A DNA stretch of 64,000 nucleotides from Rhizobium lentis (GTDB lineage: Bacteria; Pseudomonadota; Alphaproteobacteria; Rhizobiales; Rhizobiaceae): positions 62,001 to 126,000 of the forward strand of contig NZ_JACHBD010000013.1 in NCBI RefSeq assembly GCF_014200175.1. The letters run 5' to 3'. Below, in pieces: positions 44,877 through 53,709 of the stretch (positions are counted from its first letter, which is position 1; every line of letters starts with the position of its first letter). A model generated the notes under the pieces. That model was not told the origin of the DNA and ran no database searches. It was given only the letters and a program-made list of their open reading frames with translations. Made by a program: the position numbers and the translations under genes.

Positions 44877-46124
44877 TCATAGAGTTAGCGCTCGCTGCAA
44901 ATCATCGTGCTCGAACGCACTGGCCATACGGTTGATCTCGGCTGACCGCGCACCGACCGCCTTTGCGGTCTCGCGCCACCTTGCTGTGGAGGTCGCGACT
45001 TCCTTAATGATCGCGCGAGCCTGGGCGAGCGTGAGGGCGAAGAACCCGGCAGTTTCTTCCAGCAGATCAAGGGAGCAGGTGCCCTCATCAAGATCTATGT
45101 TGGTCGTCAGGACGCGCGCCTTGACGTCAGTAGGCACTGGATTGAGGTCATAGGCAGGGGACAACGACCAGCCGGCTTTGCCGAGCCACAGAAAGCCGTG
45201 ATTTCTCAGGTGGTCATCGACGTTGGAAATCAGCACATTGAAGGCGACGCGGCGATAAAGCGCGTGCGCATCGGTCTTTCCCTGCGCGCCGTGTTCGGCC
45301 AAGGCGTCTACGATCTCCGGATAGCTTCCACGCTCGCCGTCCTTTGCGCCCATCATCGCCATCGCGGACAGGAAGGGGATCCGGACAGCACCATCACGGT
45401 CGAAGCGACGCGAGAGCATGACCTTCTTGCCGGCGACGTCGATGAGCTCGTGGAGGGGCGTGACAATGCCGGCTTGTTCAGCCAGTTGCAGAGCGACCTC
45501 TTCCGATGTCTCCATGCTGTAGTCGTCGGTTTCCTTAGGAAACTTGGCGATCGAGAGATGGCCATGTTGATCGATAACAGAAGCCTTCGGACGCGCTCCA
45601 CCAAGCGAGGAGCCAGGCGCGAAGATAAGTTGGAGGTCTTCGTCGGTTTCCTCATCGCGCAGAATACGTTCGGTGATCTGCAGTAGGCGGCCGAGCTCGA
45701 TGAGGGCGGGAACGCCGGCACGGATCGGCGCCTGGAATTCCTCGTCGCCAACCCGGCGGAACCGGAGCGCGCCGAGCCGTATCTCGTCGGCGACCCCAAG
45801 CAGATAGTCGCTTTCGGCCAGCGTGCGAACGGCCCGGCCATCGCGCTCAGCCATGCGCCTTTCCGAGCGTTGCATGAGGCGTCGGCCCCATGTATCGGGT
45901 GCCGAGTCACCAATAGAGCCAAAGTTTGCGAGGCCGGCGGGTGGGGCGAACGCTCCCCGGCTCAGAGCTAGAGCGGGCTCCAGCGAGAAGCGGCCGGGGT
46001 CCTCTAGCCAGGCACGGTCATACTCAAACACGATCGTTTCGGCACCACGGACGCGATTGCTTCGCGCCAGTCCGATCGGACGGGTGTGACCGTGAAGGTC
46101 GAGATGAACTTCAAAATCAGCCAT
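44877..46124 (-). CDS. hipA: HipA-type serine/threonine kinase toxin
   Basis: A 415-residue protein. The ATG at 46124 is chosen (MADFEVHLDLHGH) because it overlaps the hipB end by 8 bases, the usual arrangement. It has the HipA N-terminal subdomain (GSIGDSAPDTWGRRLMQR), the P-loop-like GSSLGGARPKASV, the substrate/ATP region LSIAKFPKETDD and the catalytic motif FNVLISNVDDHLRNHGFLW with SPAYDLNPVP (metal Asp). HipA kinases phosphorylate targets such as aminoacyl-tRNA synthetases and slow growth. All catalytic motifs look intact. Confidence 0.92.
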   Translation of the reverse strand: MADFEVHLDLHGHTRPIGLARSNRVRGAETIVFEYDRAWLEDPGRFSLEPALALSRGAFAPPAGLANFGSIGDSAPDTWGRRLMQRSERRMAERDGRAVRTLAESDYLLGVADEIRLGALRFRRVGDEEFQAPIRAGVPALIELGRLLQITERILRDEETDEDLQLIFAPGSSLGGARPKASVIDQHGHLSIAKFPKETDDYSMETSEEVALQLAEQAGIVTPLHELIDVAGKKVMLSRRFDRDGAVRIPFLSAMAMMGAKDGERGSYPEIVDALAEHGAQGKTDAHALYRRVAFNVLISNVDDHLRNHGFLWLGKAGWSLSPAYDLNPVPTDVKARVLTTNIDLDEGTCSLDLLEETAGFFALTLAQARAIIKEVATSTARWRETAKAVGARSAEINRMASAFEHDDLQRALTL

Positions 46125-46452
46125 CGCGTGACGATCCCGGCGATCGCTTTGGGTGAGCGTGCTTGGGCAACTCCGCACTGGCCAAAGATTGGCCGACGCT
46201 GTCGTTACTGATGTCGGCGACTTGGCTCAGCCCAACTAGCAGGCCGAGTGCCTGGAGGACGCCTGCATAGATGCCGATGCTGACATTGGTGTCGCCGGCC
46301 TCGATCTTTTGAAGCGTTGAGCGTGAGGTGAAGGCACGTTCGGCTACTACCGCCATAGGCAGGCGGCGACGTCGACGTGCGTCGTGGATGTCTGCGCCCA
46401 GTTTGCGCAGCGCGCGCCGCACAGCGGCCGGAGGGTTATGAGGTGTAGGCAT
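46117..46452 (-). CDS. hipB: HipB-type antitoxin/repressor
   Basis: A 111-residue XRE-family protein. The helix-turn-helix lies at residues 20-75 (LGADIHDARRRRRLPMAVVA, ERAFTSRSTLQKIEAGDTNV SIGIYAGVLQALGL). The C-terminal tail is Lys/Arg/Pro-rich. It is the first gene of the hipBA pair and would both neutralise HipA and repress the operon through the inverted repeat just upstream. Confidence 0.9.
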   Translation of the reverse strand: MPTPHNPPAAVRRALRKLGADIHDARRRRRLPMAVVAERAFTSRSTLQKIEAGDTNVSIGIYAGVLQALGLLVGLSQVADISNDSVGQSLASAELPKHAHPKRSPGSSRDG

Positions 46453-46453
46453 T

Positions 46454-46502
46454 TGTCACCTTCGCACTGCAGATAGGCCTAATATGTAGCACGAAGATGA
46501 CA
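46454..46502. promoter_or_regulatory. Inverted repeat upstream of hipB, likely HipB operator
   Basis: TGTCACCTTCG (46454-46464) and CGAAGATGACA (46492-46502) are inverted copies with one mismatch in 11, separated by 27 bases, and start two bases before the hipB start codon. Paired sites around the promoter are usual for HipB autoregulation. Confidence 0.6.
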
Positions 46503-47154
<652 letters not shown>

Positions 47155-47170
47155 TGTCCGGTTCACAACA
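47155..47170. promoter_or_regulatory. NifA upstream activator site (TGT-N10-ACA)
   Basis: TGTCCGGTTCACAACA matches TGT-N10-ACA exactly. It lies about 100 bp upstream of a -24/-12 element and in front of a nifH remnant, the standard distance for NifA acting through DNA looping. Confidence 0.75.
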
Positions 47171-47256
47171 ATGCTGTCCTCGATTAATCCTTCATAGGCT
47201 AGCTAAGAAGCGGAAAATATTACAGATTCCGTGTTCCGAACCTCACCGGAGGAGAC

Positions 47257-47274
47257 TGGCATGAGTCTTGAACT
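47257..47274 (+). promoter_or_regulatory. Sigma-54 (-24/-12)-like promoter of the nifH remnant
   Basis: TGGCATGAGTCTTGAACT carries the -24 TGGCA and the -12 TTG in register (consensus TGGCAC-N5-TTGCA); the -12 C is A and the last base of TGGCAC is T. It stands 83 bases before the nifH start codon. Together with the upstream site it identifies a nif promoter, possibly weakened. Confidence 0.65.
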
Positions 47275-47356
47275 CCTAGAACTAAGCGGCGAGCAATCCC
47301 CGTGGTGGAACGTGTCGCGTACGGTCGAAGTCTTTTGAATCTTGAAAGGGAAATAC

Positions 47357-47550
47357 ATGGCAGGTCTGCGTCAGTTCGCACTCTACGGAAAGGGGTATCG
47401 GCAAGTTCACGGCCTCTCAAAATACGCCCACTGCCCTTGTCGACCTCGAGAAGCTGATTCAACCCGCCTAATTCTAAATCCGAAAGCCCAGGACACGGTG
47501 TTACAACTGGCGGCGAATAGGTCCGGTTGAGGATCTGGAGTTCGCGGAGA
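47357..47550 (+). pseudogene. nifH: nifH remnant (nitrogenase iron protein, N-terminal part with deletions)
   Basis: After ATG 47357 (with GAAAGGG upstream) the sequence reads MAGLRQFALYGKG, then in a shifted frame IGKFTASQNTPTALVDLE, then ADSTRLILNPKAQDTVLQLA and, after another small loss, VEDLEF. This is the nifH N-terminus including part of the P-loop (GKGGIGKST), with about 25 bases deleted where ILIVGCDPK should be. Several indels and the missing three-quarters of the gene make it dead. The leader and promoter remain and may now serve the gene at 47801. Confidence 0.85.
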
Positions 47551-47800
47551 AACATACCGCCACTGAAATATCGAGACGGAATCTCGCTTGTGAAGCGCTT
47601 TTCGTCAACCCCGTCGGCGCATGCCAGCCGCTTGCCGGTGTTGTTGCGGCCGCCCGGTTTCGAGGGGGCCATGTCTTTCGTCCGGGCCAAGTTGCGTTTC
47701 GCCACAGGTCCCATTTGTCGCACCATTTTAAGGAAGGTGTTATCGGAGGCGGGTGTGGCCGTGGTTAAACCGCATCCAGCACTCAGGAGGATTTAAGCTG
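47551..47800. other. Spacer between nifH remnant and DUF269 gene
   Basis: No gene is recognised here. If the nif promoter at 47257 is active, this would be part of the long leader of the NifX-associated gene. Confidence 0.4.
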
Positions 47801-48286
47801 ATGTCAAACGTCACCCCTGTCCCCGACAATGCTCTATTAGATGAGAAAGACGCTCTCAGCACGCCTTTCGTTAAGTGTCTCTTGCGACTGATGCGTGCTC
47901 AAGACACCTTTGAATTGTGGCAAGAAAAATCGGACGCCGATTTGGTCTGTGATTTCATCGTGACGAGGCAGCAGCGTAGGGCGATTCCTCTCATCGGGGG
48001 ACCTGACCTGGAGGTGCAGTGGCGGCTTGAGATCTTCTATGCCGCTGTGGCACTTGCTATAGAGGAGCAGTCCGGACTGATCGCGTCACCGGTGTTGACT
48101 GTGAACCATGAGGGATTCGGTCGGATATTACTTACGGCTGGGCGGCTCGTCGTACTGTCGAAGACGCTCCGCGACGTGCATCGATTTGGCTTCGACAACC
48201 TGCGAAAGCTTGCCGAGGCGGGAACTGGCCTGGTCGATAATGGCTTAACAACAATTAAGACCTATTCAGATGTAGCGCGCGTTTGA
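47801..48286 (+). CDS. NifX-associated nitrogen fixation protein (DUF269)
   Basis: A 161-residue protein starting at ATG 47801 behind CAGGAGGA. The sequence FVKCLLRLMRAQDTFELWQE, LVCDFIVTRQQRRAIPLIGG PDLEVQWRLEIFYAAVALAI, GFGRILLTAGRLVVLSKTLR DVHRFGFDNL is that of the DUF269 family found next to nifX in nif clusters, thought to help FeMo-cofactor assembly. The usual neighbours nifE, nifN, nifX and fdxB are not here. It is intact and lies 440 bp behind the remnant nifH promoter, which may now drive it. Confidence 0.9.
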   Translation: MSNVTPVPDNALLDEKDALSTPFVKCLLRLMRAQDTFELWQEKSDADLVCDFIVTRQQRRAIPLIGGPDLEVQWRLEIFYAAVALAIEEQSGLIASPVLTVNHEGFGRILLTAGRLVVLSKTLRDVHRFGFDNLRKLAEAGTGLVDNGLTTIKTYSDVARV

Positions 48287-48454
48287 GTGCGGTTGAAATG
48301 GCTCATATAGGGCGGAATTCTTCGCTAATCTGGCCAGCAATCAAGCCGATCAAAGGGGACCTTACAGCTCTTGGCGCGGGGGGCGACATGGAGGAGCCCG
48401 CATGACAGTGCGTTCACTACTCGTTACGGCTCCTCTTGGCTCCGGCGTATCTTA
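48287..48454. other. Short gap after the DUF269 gene
   Basis: I see no gene or clear signal here. Confidence 0.35.
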
Positions 48455-49095
48455 CAAGCACTGATCAAGCGACGTGTATTGGCTGCTCAGCCCATTCGGC
48501 AATGGCGCTTCGGGCATTTGGCGGACGAGGAAGAGGCTTTGGTTGACCAGCTCGTCGCGCATCTGCCGTTGAAGCTCTCGACATAAGCGTTTTGCATCGG
48601 CTTCCCGGCGTGATGTCGTGCCACTCGAGCTTATGATCTTTCGACCGGGCAAGGGTGGCATTCGAGGTCTTGTCCGAGAGATCATTGCGAGTTTGCCGCG
48701 TCGTTCGATGAGGGTCGTCAGCTCTCGAGCGACGCGACGACGCAAGATCGAGGTGTCCGGGATCGCCGCCAGGCATTCGCGCGTCACATCGTCGACGATG
48801 TTGAGCACGCGAAACCGCCTTCCGCAAGCGAACTGGTCGTGAACGAAATCCAGCTACCAGCGGGCATCGGCTTTCGCTTCGACCAGGACCGGGCGCGCGC
48901 GCCGACAGCATGCCGCCTGGCTTTCCGGTTGCGAACGAAAAGTCCTTCTTCGCAATAGAGAGGGTAGATGCGGTTGACCCCAGGCGGCTCTCCCTCCCGC
49001 CGAAGCAGACGAACAGTCGCCGATAAACCATGACGTTCGCAACCGTTTTTCAACTTGGACAAAATCCCCGCTTCGAGCCGACATGGCCTACACGG
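48455..49095 (-). pseudogene. IS3-family transposase (OrfB) remnant with frameshifts
   Basis: Pieces of an IS3-type OrfB can be read in order on the minus strand in different frames: LRREGEPPGVNRIYPLYCEE, KARRHAVGARA, then VLNIVDDVTRECLAAIPDTS with RRVARELTTLIERRGK (integrase core around the first and second Asp), then SKDHKLEWHDI, RMRDELVNQSLF and NARSAIAEWAE (the end around the last Glu). At least three frameshifts break it. It abuts the stop of the exporter gene at 49097. Confidence 0.85.
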
Positions 49096-49096
49096 A

Positions 49097-51244
49097 TCAA
49101 GACCTTTGCGCCCGCCACAATCGAGCGTAAGGACCATCAGTTTTCAGCAGGTCAGCGTGCTTTCCCTCCTCGATGACCCGCCCCTTGTCCAAGACCACAA
49201 TATTGTCCGCCCCACGAACGGTCCTCAACCGATGAGTGATGACTATGATGGTCTTCCCAGCGCGAGACAGATCCTCAACAACCCGCAGCACAAATTCTTC
49301 GGCTGCCGAGTCCAGGGAGGAGGTCGCTTCGTCAAGGATTAGAACGTCGGGATCCCGGTACAGGGCCCGAGCCAATGCGAGGCGCTGCTTCTCGCCTCCG
49401 GAGAGGCGAACCCCGTTCTCGCCCAGATGGGCCTGGAACCGCCCGGGCCAGCGCTCGATGCACTCCCGCAGTCCTATTCGATCACAGATACGTACGATCT
49501 TATCGAACTCCGGTTCGAACTCGCCCAGGGCGATGTTCTCGATCACGGAACCGGAGAAGACGTCTATCGATTGCGGTACTGCAGCCATGACCTTGTGCAG
49601 TGATGCGCTCGAGAGGTCCTGGAGGGCATATTGGCCGATCCGAATGCATCCATCCTCAAGCTGGTAGACATTCTGCAGCAGAGCCGCAAGGGTGCTTTTG
49701 CCCGAGCCGCTCTCACCCACGACGGCCGTCAACTCTCCTTGGCGAAAGGAGACGCTTAGATCGCTGAAAACCTCCGCCTGCGCGCCATAGCGGAACGTGA
49801 CGTTCTCCAGGCGAATATCTCCGAGATCGGTCTTCGTGGCATCGATGCCGCTGCTGCTTGCCGACTCCAGTTCAAAGATCTCGAAAAGTCTATCCGCCGC
49901 GATAAACGCGTCTTGAACGATCCGGTTGGTCTGGATCAGGCGGGCGACCGGCCGGGTGATATAGCCAAGCAACGTATAGCAGGACAGCAATTCGCCGGGC
50001 GTGACGGCCTGTTCGAGCGCAAGCGTGGTTCCAAACCACATCAGCACGATGGTGAACAGGACCGACAGGAACGTCGAGGCGTTGTCGCCGCAGATTAAGA
50101 TCAGCCCGGAGCTGTAAACGGAATGCAGCATCTTTACGAAGCGGGTCTCCATTTTGAAGTTTGCGAAGCTCTCGACGCCGGAAGTCTTAATGGTGAAGAC
50201 GGCTCCGAGTGATTCTACCAGTTGCGCCTCGAGTTTGGCGTCATTTTCCATGATGACACGTTGGAGATTTCTGTTCATCCGATTGATGGCCCAATATGCC
50301 AGGATGTACATTGGAATGGCGAGCGCCACGATCAAAGCAATATCCCAAGAATAGATGAACATCATCCCGAACGAGAACAGTATCATTAAAACGTCAACAA
50401 ACATATTTATCGAAACGTCGTTCAGGAAGCTCCTGATTTTCACAGCGTCGTTCATGCGCGACACGATTTCTCCCATGCGCATGCTGTCGAAGAACTTCTG
50501 GGGCAGGGCCAGGATGTGATTGTAATAGCCGAGGATCAAGCAGACGTCGATCTTCTGCCCCGTCTGCAGGACGAGTCGGCCTCTTAGGAGGTTGATCAGG
50601 ATCTGTATCACTAGGATCAGCAGCATTGCGATGCTCATCAAGTTGAGCAGGTTGCGGTTTCCCGCTGGGATCACGTGATCAACGATCTTCTGAACGTAGA
50701 TCGCCGTCGAGAGACTGAGGACGGTCGTCACCAGCGCGCCGGCGAGAGCCTGCGCCATCACCGTGCGGTGTGGCGCGAGTAGGCGGGCGAATCGGGCGAG
50801 GGGCGACGTGGTCTCGTCTCGGCGATTGAATGTGTCTGCCGGAACCAGCAGAACCAGGACGCCGGTCCATTGCTCCATGAATTCCTGATGCGGCACTTTG
50901 CAGATTTGGCCAAAGGCCGGGTCCATGACGATAACCCACTTGGCGTCGATCGCATGGACCACTACGAAATGGTGCAGGCCCTCCTTGACGACGTGCGCGA
51001 TAGCGGGCTTAGGGATCTTGTACAGGCTGTCGAAGCCACCTTTGACGCCTTTCGCGATGAAGCCCAGCTTCTGCGCCGCCTCCGTGAGCCCCAGCACGCT
51101 CGTACCGGAGCGGTCGGTCGACGCATACTGGCGGATGCGCGCCAATGGCAACTTGTAGCCGTAGAAGGCTGCGACAGAAGCAAGGCTGGCGGCGCCGCAA
51201 TCCGTGATGTCACGCTGCTTGAACTTAATGGCCTTACTCGACAT
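49097..51244 (-). CDS. Peptidase-containing ABC exporter (C39 domain, bacteriocin type)
   Basis: A 715-residue fusion. Residues 1-140 are a C39 cysteine peptidase (DITDCGAASLASVAAFYGYK with catalytic Cys; HHFVVVHAI with His; VIVMDPAFG with Asp), which cuts leader peptides after Gly-Gly. Residues 165-440 hold six membrane helices of a type I ABC exporter. The ATPase has Walker A GESGSGKST, signature LSGGEKQRLALARAL, Walker B VLILDEATSSLD and H-loop VITHRLR. All active residues are present, so it should cleave and export. It lies 27 bases after the HlyD gene in an operon headed by a Gly-Gly peptide gene (52600). A TolC-type outer membrane channel is not in the window. Confidence 0.95.
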   Translation of the reverse strand: MSSKAIKFKQRDITDCGAASLASVAAFYGYKLPLARIRQYASTDRSGTSVLGLTEAAQKLGFIAKGVKGGFDSLYKIPKPAIAHVVKEGLHHFVVVHAIDAKWVIVMDPAFGQICKVPHQEFMEQWTGVLVLLVPADTFNRRDETTSPLARFARLLAPHRTVMAQALAGALVTTVLSLSTAIYVQKIVDHVIPAGNRNLLNLMSIAMLLILVIQILINLLRGRLVLQTGQKIDVCLILGYYNHILALPQKFFDSMRMGEIVSRMNDAVKIRSFLNDVSINMFVDVLMILFSFGMMFIYSWDIALIVALAIPMYILAYWAINRMNRNLQRVIMENDAKLEAQLVESLGAVFTIKTSGVESFANFKMETRFVKMLHSVYSSGLILICGDNASTFLSVLFTIVLMWFGTTLALEQAVTPGELLSCYTLLGYITRPVARLIQTNRIVQDAFIAADRLFEIFELESASSSGIDATKTDLGDIRLENVTFRYGAQAEVFSDLSVSFRQGELTAVVGESGSGKSTLAALLQNVYQLEDGCIRIGQYALQDLSSASLHKVMAAVPQSIDVFSGSVIENIALGEFEPEFDKIVRICDRIGLRECIERWPGRFQAHLGENGVRLSGGEKQRLALARALYRDPDVLILDEATSSLDSAAEEFVLRVVEDLSRAGKTIIVITHRLRTVRGADNIVVLDKGRVIEEGKHADLLKTDGPYARLWRAQRS

Positions 51245-51271
51245 GGAGGCTCGCTGACTGTTGGGACAATA

Positions 51272-52453
51272 TTAGCGCCCCGCCAGCATCGGGTTGAGCC
51301 AATCGTCTGCCTCGTCGTAGAGCAGTTGCAGGAGAGTGCGATTGGCCAACAGAAAGCGAGCCCGCACGGTCATGCCTTTCTTCAGGTGGCCGATGGCCCC
51401 GCTCTTTAGCGCGAGATCGCTGCGAGAGAGCGCGCACTGGACCTTGAAGACCGGGTTCCCGTCATGCAGAGTGAAGTCCTGCGCCACCTCGAGCACCCTT
51501 GCTTTGATGACACCCCATTGGTTGTAGTTAAAGGCATCCACTTGGAGCCGCACCGGCTGACCAGCCTGCACAAAGCCAATGTCGTTGGGGGAGACGTAGA
51601 TTTCCGCCACCAGATCGTCGTTCGGCGAGATCCAACCAACGGTTTGCCCGATCTGAACGTAGCTTCCGTGCGCGAGGCCGGAGAACTGCTCGAGAGCACC
51701 CGATACTGGGGCGCGGATGCGGTGCAGGTCCCGTTCGTGCTCGAGCTGATGCAAGGTGGCCGTGAGTTCCTTTAAGCGCAGGTTAGCATCAAGGAGCTTC
51801 TGGTTCCAATCAGCGGTTTTGCGTCGCACGAGGATCTCCCCTTGGACCTCGATATTTTGGAGAGCGAAAGCCTTCTCGTCAACGGCCTTCGCCGGCGCCG
51901 CAGCAGCCGAGACAAGTCGCTTTGCGCGGTCGAGTTCCGCCGCGGCGTTACTGCGCGCATATTGGTTCTCGCGCAGCAAGTTGAGAAAATGCACCCTTTC
52001 AGCCGTCGCGGATTCGGTTTGGAGGGGGGACGAGACGCTGATCCTTGCGCCGGAAGAAATCAGCGTTTGGAAGTCATGGGCAAGATCGCTCTTGGCATGA
52101 ATGTCGGCTAAAACGCCGCTGAGCTTTTCCTCGATTACATGATCGTCAAAGGCGATTATTTCCTTCCCCTTAGCAACGACATCGTTCTCAAAGGCAAGGA
52201 CACGGGAGATGCGTCCGGAGACGGGCGCTATCAGGGGCGTCTTCTCCACGATCGGGCGAATAGTACCGGCACTCTGCATGGAGACCGGTATGGTGACGAG
52301 TGGCAGTGAGCCAAATGCCGCGACGACGAAGAGCAAGATCGCCCTATAAATGCTCAGGGATCGTCCTGATCGTCGCGACAGTATGCTTTCTGCGGTGCAG
52401 CTGGCCGTTTCAGCAGAAAGGGGAACTGCTAGTCTATAGTCATTAGGAGCCAT
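51272..52453 (-). CDS. HlyD-family periplasmic adaptor for the peptide exporter
   Basis: A 393-residue membrane fusion protein: short cytoplasmic tail, one membrane helix (YRAILLFVVAAFGSLPLVTI), a lipoyl half-motif TPLIAPVSGRISRVLAFEND, a coiled-coil hairpin (about 130-250) and the second half RIRAPVSGALEQFSGLAHGS YVQIGQ, then a beta-barrel domain. It would link the C39 exporter to an outer membrane channel. It starts at ATG 52453, 21 bases after the precursor peptide's stop. Confidence 0.92.
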   Translation of the reverse strand: MAPNDYRLAVPLSAETASCTAESILSRRSGRSLSIYRAILLFVVAAFGSLPLVTIPVSMQSAGTIRPIVEKTPLIAPVSGRISRVLAFENDVVAKGKEIIAFDDHVIEEKLSGVLADIHAKSDLAHDFQTLISSGARISVSSPLQTESATAERVHFLNLLRENQYARSNAAAELDRAKRLVSAAAAPAKAVDEKAFALQNIEVQGEILVRRKTADWNQKLLDANLRLKELTATLHQLEHERDLHRIRAPVSGALEQFSGLAHGSYVQIGQTVGWISPNDDLVAEIYVSPNDIGFVQAGQPVRLQVDAFNYNQWGVIKARVLEVAQDFTLHDGNPVFKVQCALSRSDLALKSGAIGHLKKGMTVRARFLLANRTLLQLLYDEADDWLNPMLAGR

Positions 52454-52474
52454 CGAGAGCCAGCTCGCTTTGTA

Positions 52475-52600
52475 TCAACCAAACAAGTGCCCGTAACGTC
52501 GCAAAAACAAGTAAACCCAAAAATACAAACCTCCGGAGGTTTCAGCTGCTTCTTGAGGGGTTAATTCAGTTACACGATAGGCCGCCATGTTGTTCATCAT
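52475..52600 (-). CDS. Gly-Gly leader precursor peptide (41 residues), likely exported cargo
   Basis: A 41-codon gene from ATG 52598-52600 with GGAG six bases upstream. Residues 1-24 form a double-glycine leader: Leu at -12 (ELTPQEAAETSGG), Glu at -8, Ser at -3 and Gly-Gly at -2/-1. The core after the cut would be LYFWVYLFLRRYGHLFG: 17 residues, seven of them aromatic, with two Arg and one His, no Cys and no Ser/Thr. The gene lies 21 bases before hlyD and the C39 exporter on the same strand, the standard order for class II bacteriocin-like systems. No modification enzyme is nearby, so the core may be exported unmodified. I know no family for the core. It could be an antimicrobial or a signal to the plant or to other rhizobia. 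Confidence 0.85.
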   Translation of the reverse strand: MMNNMAAYRVTELTPQEAAETSGGLYFWVYLFLRRYGHLFG

Positions 52601-52676
52601 TGGTGTCTCCGTTCAGAGCTGGATTGAGAAGATGCCAAGGCCCCGTTGGGAGCTCCTATCGGCGCGCAACAAAAAG

Positions 52677-52694
52677 GTTCAAGATTCGTGCCAA
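52677..52694 (-). promoter_or_regulatory. Sigma-54-like -24/-12 element upstream of the Gly-Gly peptide operon
   Basis: On the minus strand TGGCACGAATCTTGAACC follows TT and a CTGCA stretch. It gives a full -24 TGGCACG and a -12 TTG in correct register, with A for the usual C. It matches the nifH-remnant promoter at 15 of 18 positions. The leader to the ATG would be about 65 bases. Confidence 0.65.
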
Positions 52695-52786
52695 TGCAGA
52701 AAGAGCGAAAAGCATCAGAAAACTGTTCTGAATGTTATTCAATGGCTGCCCTAGAGCGCCGAAACGTGCCAAAACGCACATCACGC

Positions 52787-52802
52787 TGTCGCAAGCACGA
52801 CA
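52787..52802. promoter_or_regulatory. NifA-type upstream activator site of the peptide operon
   Basis: TGTCGCAAGCACGACA matches TGT-N10-ACA exactly and lies about 100 bp upstream of the -24/-12-like element, the same geometry as at the nifH remnant. Each element alone could be chance; the pair in register makes NifA/sigma-54 control of the peptide exporter plausible. Confidence 0.65.
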
Positions 52803-53673
52803 AACCGAGTAGGGTTCTGATTGAACGTCTTGAACAGGATCGACAGCTCCGAAGTTCGGTGGGGGCGGTACAGTTGAGGCCTAGAACCTCGGCGCTCAGT
52901 GAGCACCCCAATCCGCGTGGCCCCCCATCGAGCTTGCCGTCGATTTTTGTTGTTGCTGATGCACCCTGAAACCTGTGAATTGTTAACGGACTGTGGCCCT
53001 CCGCACGATAGTGGGTGCGGATGCGCCGCTTCTGGTGCCGCAGGCCTTGTCCCTGTTAACAGATGCTATGGCCGCATGCGTCAAGTAAAAGATCCACCGG
53101 ATGCGACAAGAAACACGAGACACCTATTGGGGAATGCCTGGCCGGGTCCCGATGCTATAGCGATCTCAGACCTGCACCTCGATTGCGAAGGCGTCCTGTA
53201 TAGAGAGAAGCTCAAAGTCGCCGCACCGGACGGCTTTGAGGACGTGGTACTCGATCTCTACAAGCAAATCCCGCCCACGCGGATCACCTATGTCCAGACG
53301 TGGATGCTGCGACTGGCTTCTGCGAAGCATTCAATCATCTGCGGAGCGCCCTGCGATGAACGTCATCCTCGCGGAAGGGACTAACTTTGGCCTGCGCATG
53401 ATGGCCGATGGCACAGAGACACTCACACCTTGTGGGTGTTAATCCGTATTCGACAGTGGCATGTCGAGGGCGAAGCCTACGACCGGGGCTAGCCAGGGTG
53501 GTCGAGGCGCAGGCGGGGTTACCGATCCATGAGCACTCAGGCTTCGAGCGACGGCCTATTATTTGCCGCCACCGCGCAAGGCGATGCCATTAGAGGGTAC
53601 TGTTCAGAATAACCCTGACAGACCGGCCCCAAAACCTTCAGAAACCGACCTGTCGCTCTTTCTTCGACGCGTC
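52803..53673. other. Stretch without a recognised gene upstream of the peptide operon
   Basis: An open frame around 53080-53340 has protein-like composition (AIAISDLHLDCEGVLYREKL, VAAPDGFEDVVLDLYKQIPP, RITYVQTWML) but no start or ribosome site I trust; it may be a gene remnant. Nothing else is supported. Confidence 0.35.
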
Positions 53674-53693
53674 GAATGGAAACCCTCTGGCCT
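53674..53693. repeat. 20-bp direct repeat, copy 1 (copy 2 at 53995-54014)
   Basis: CGAATGGAAACCCTCTGGCC occurs at 53674-53693 and 53995-54014 on the same strand. In the second place it is part of a minus-strand frame (FGQRVSIRHDD region). The duplication flanks a recombinase remnant and suggests repeated rearrangement. Confidence 0.7.
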
Positions 53694-53709
53694 TGGATGC
53701 AAGCGATAG

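Noticed and set aside
52896..52964. Second possible Gly-Gly mini-peptide on the minus strand (22 codons from GTG, with GG inside)
   Set aside because: The leader part is Gln-rich without the Leu/Glu pattern, there is no ribosome site, and it lies upstream of the putative promoter of the exporter operon.
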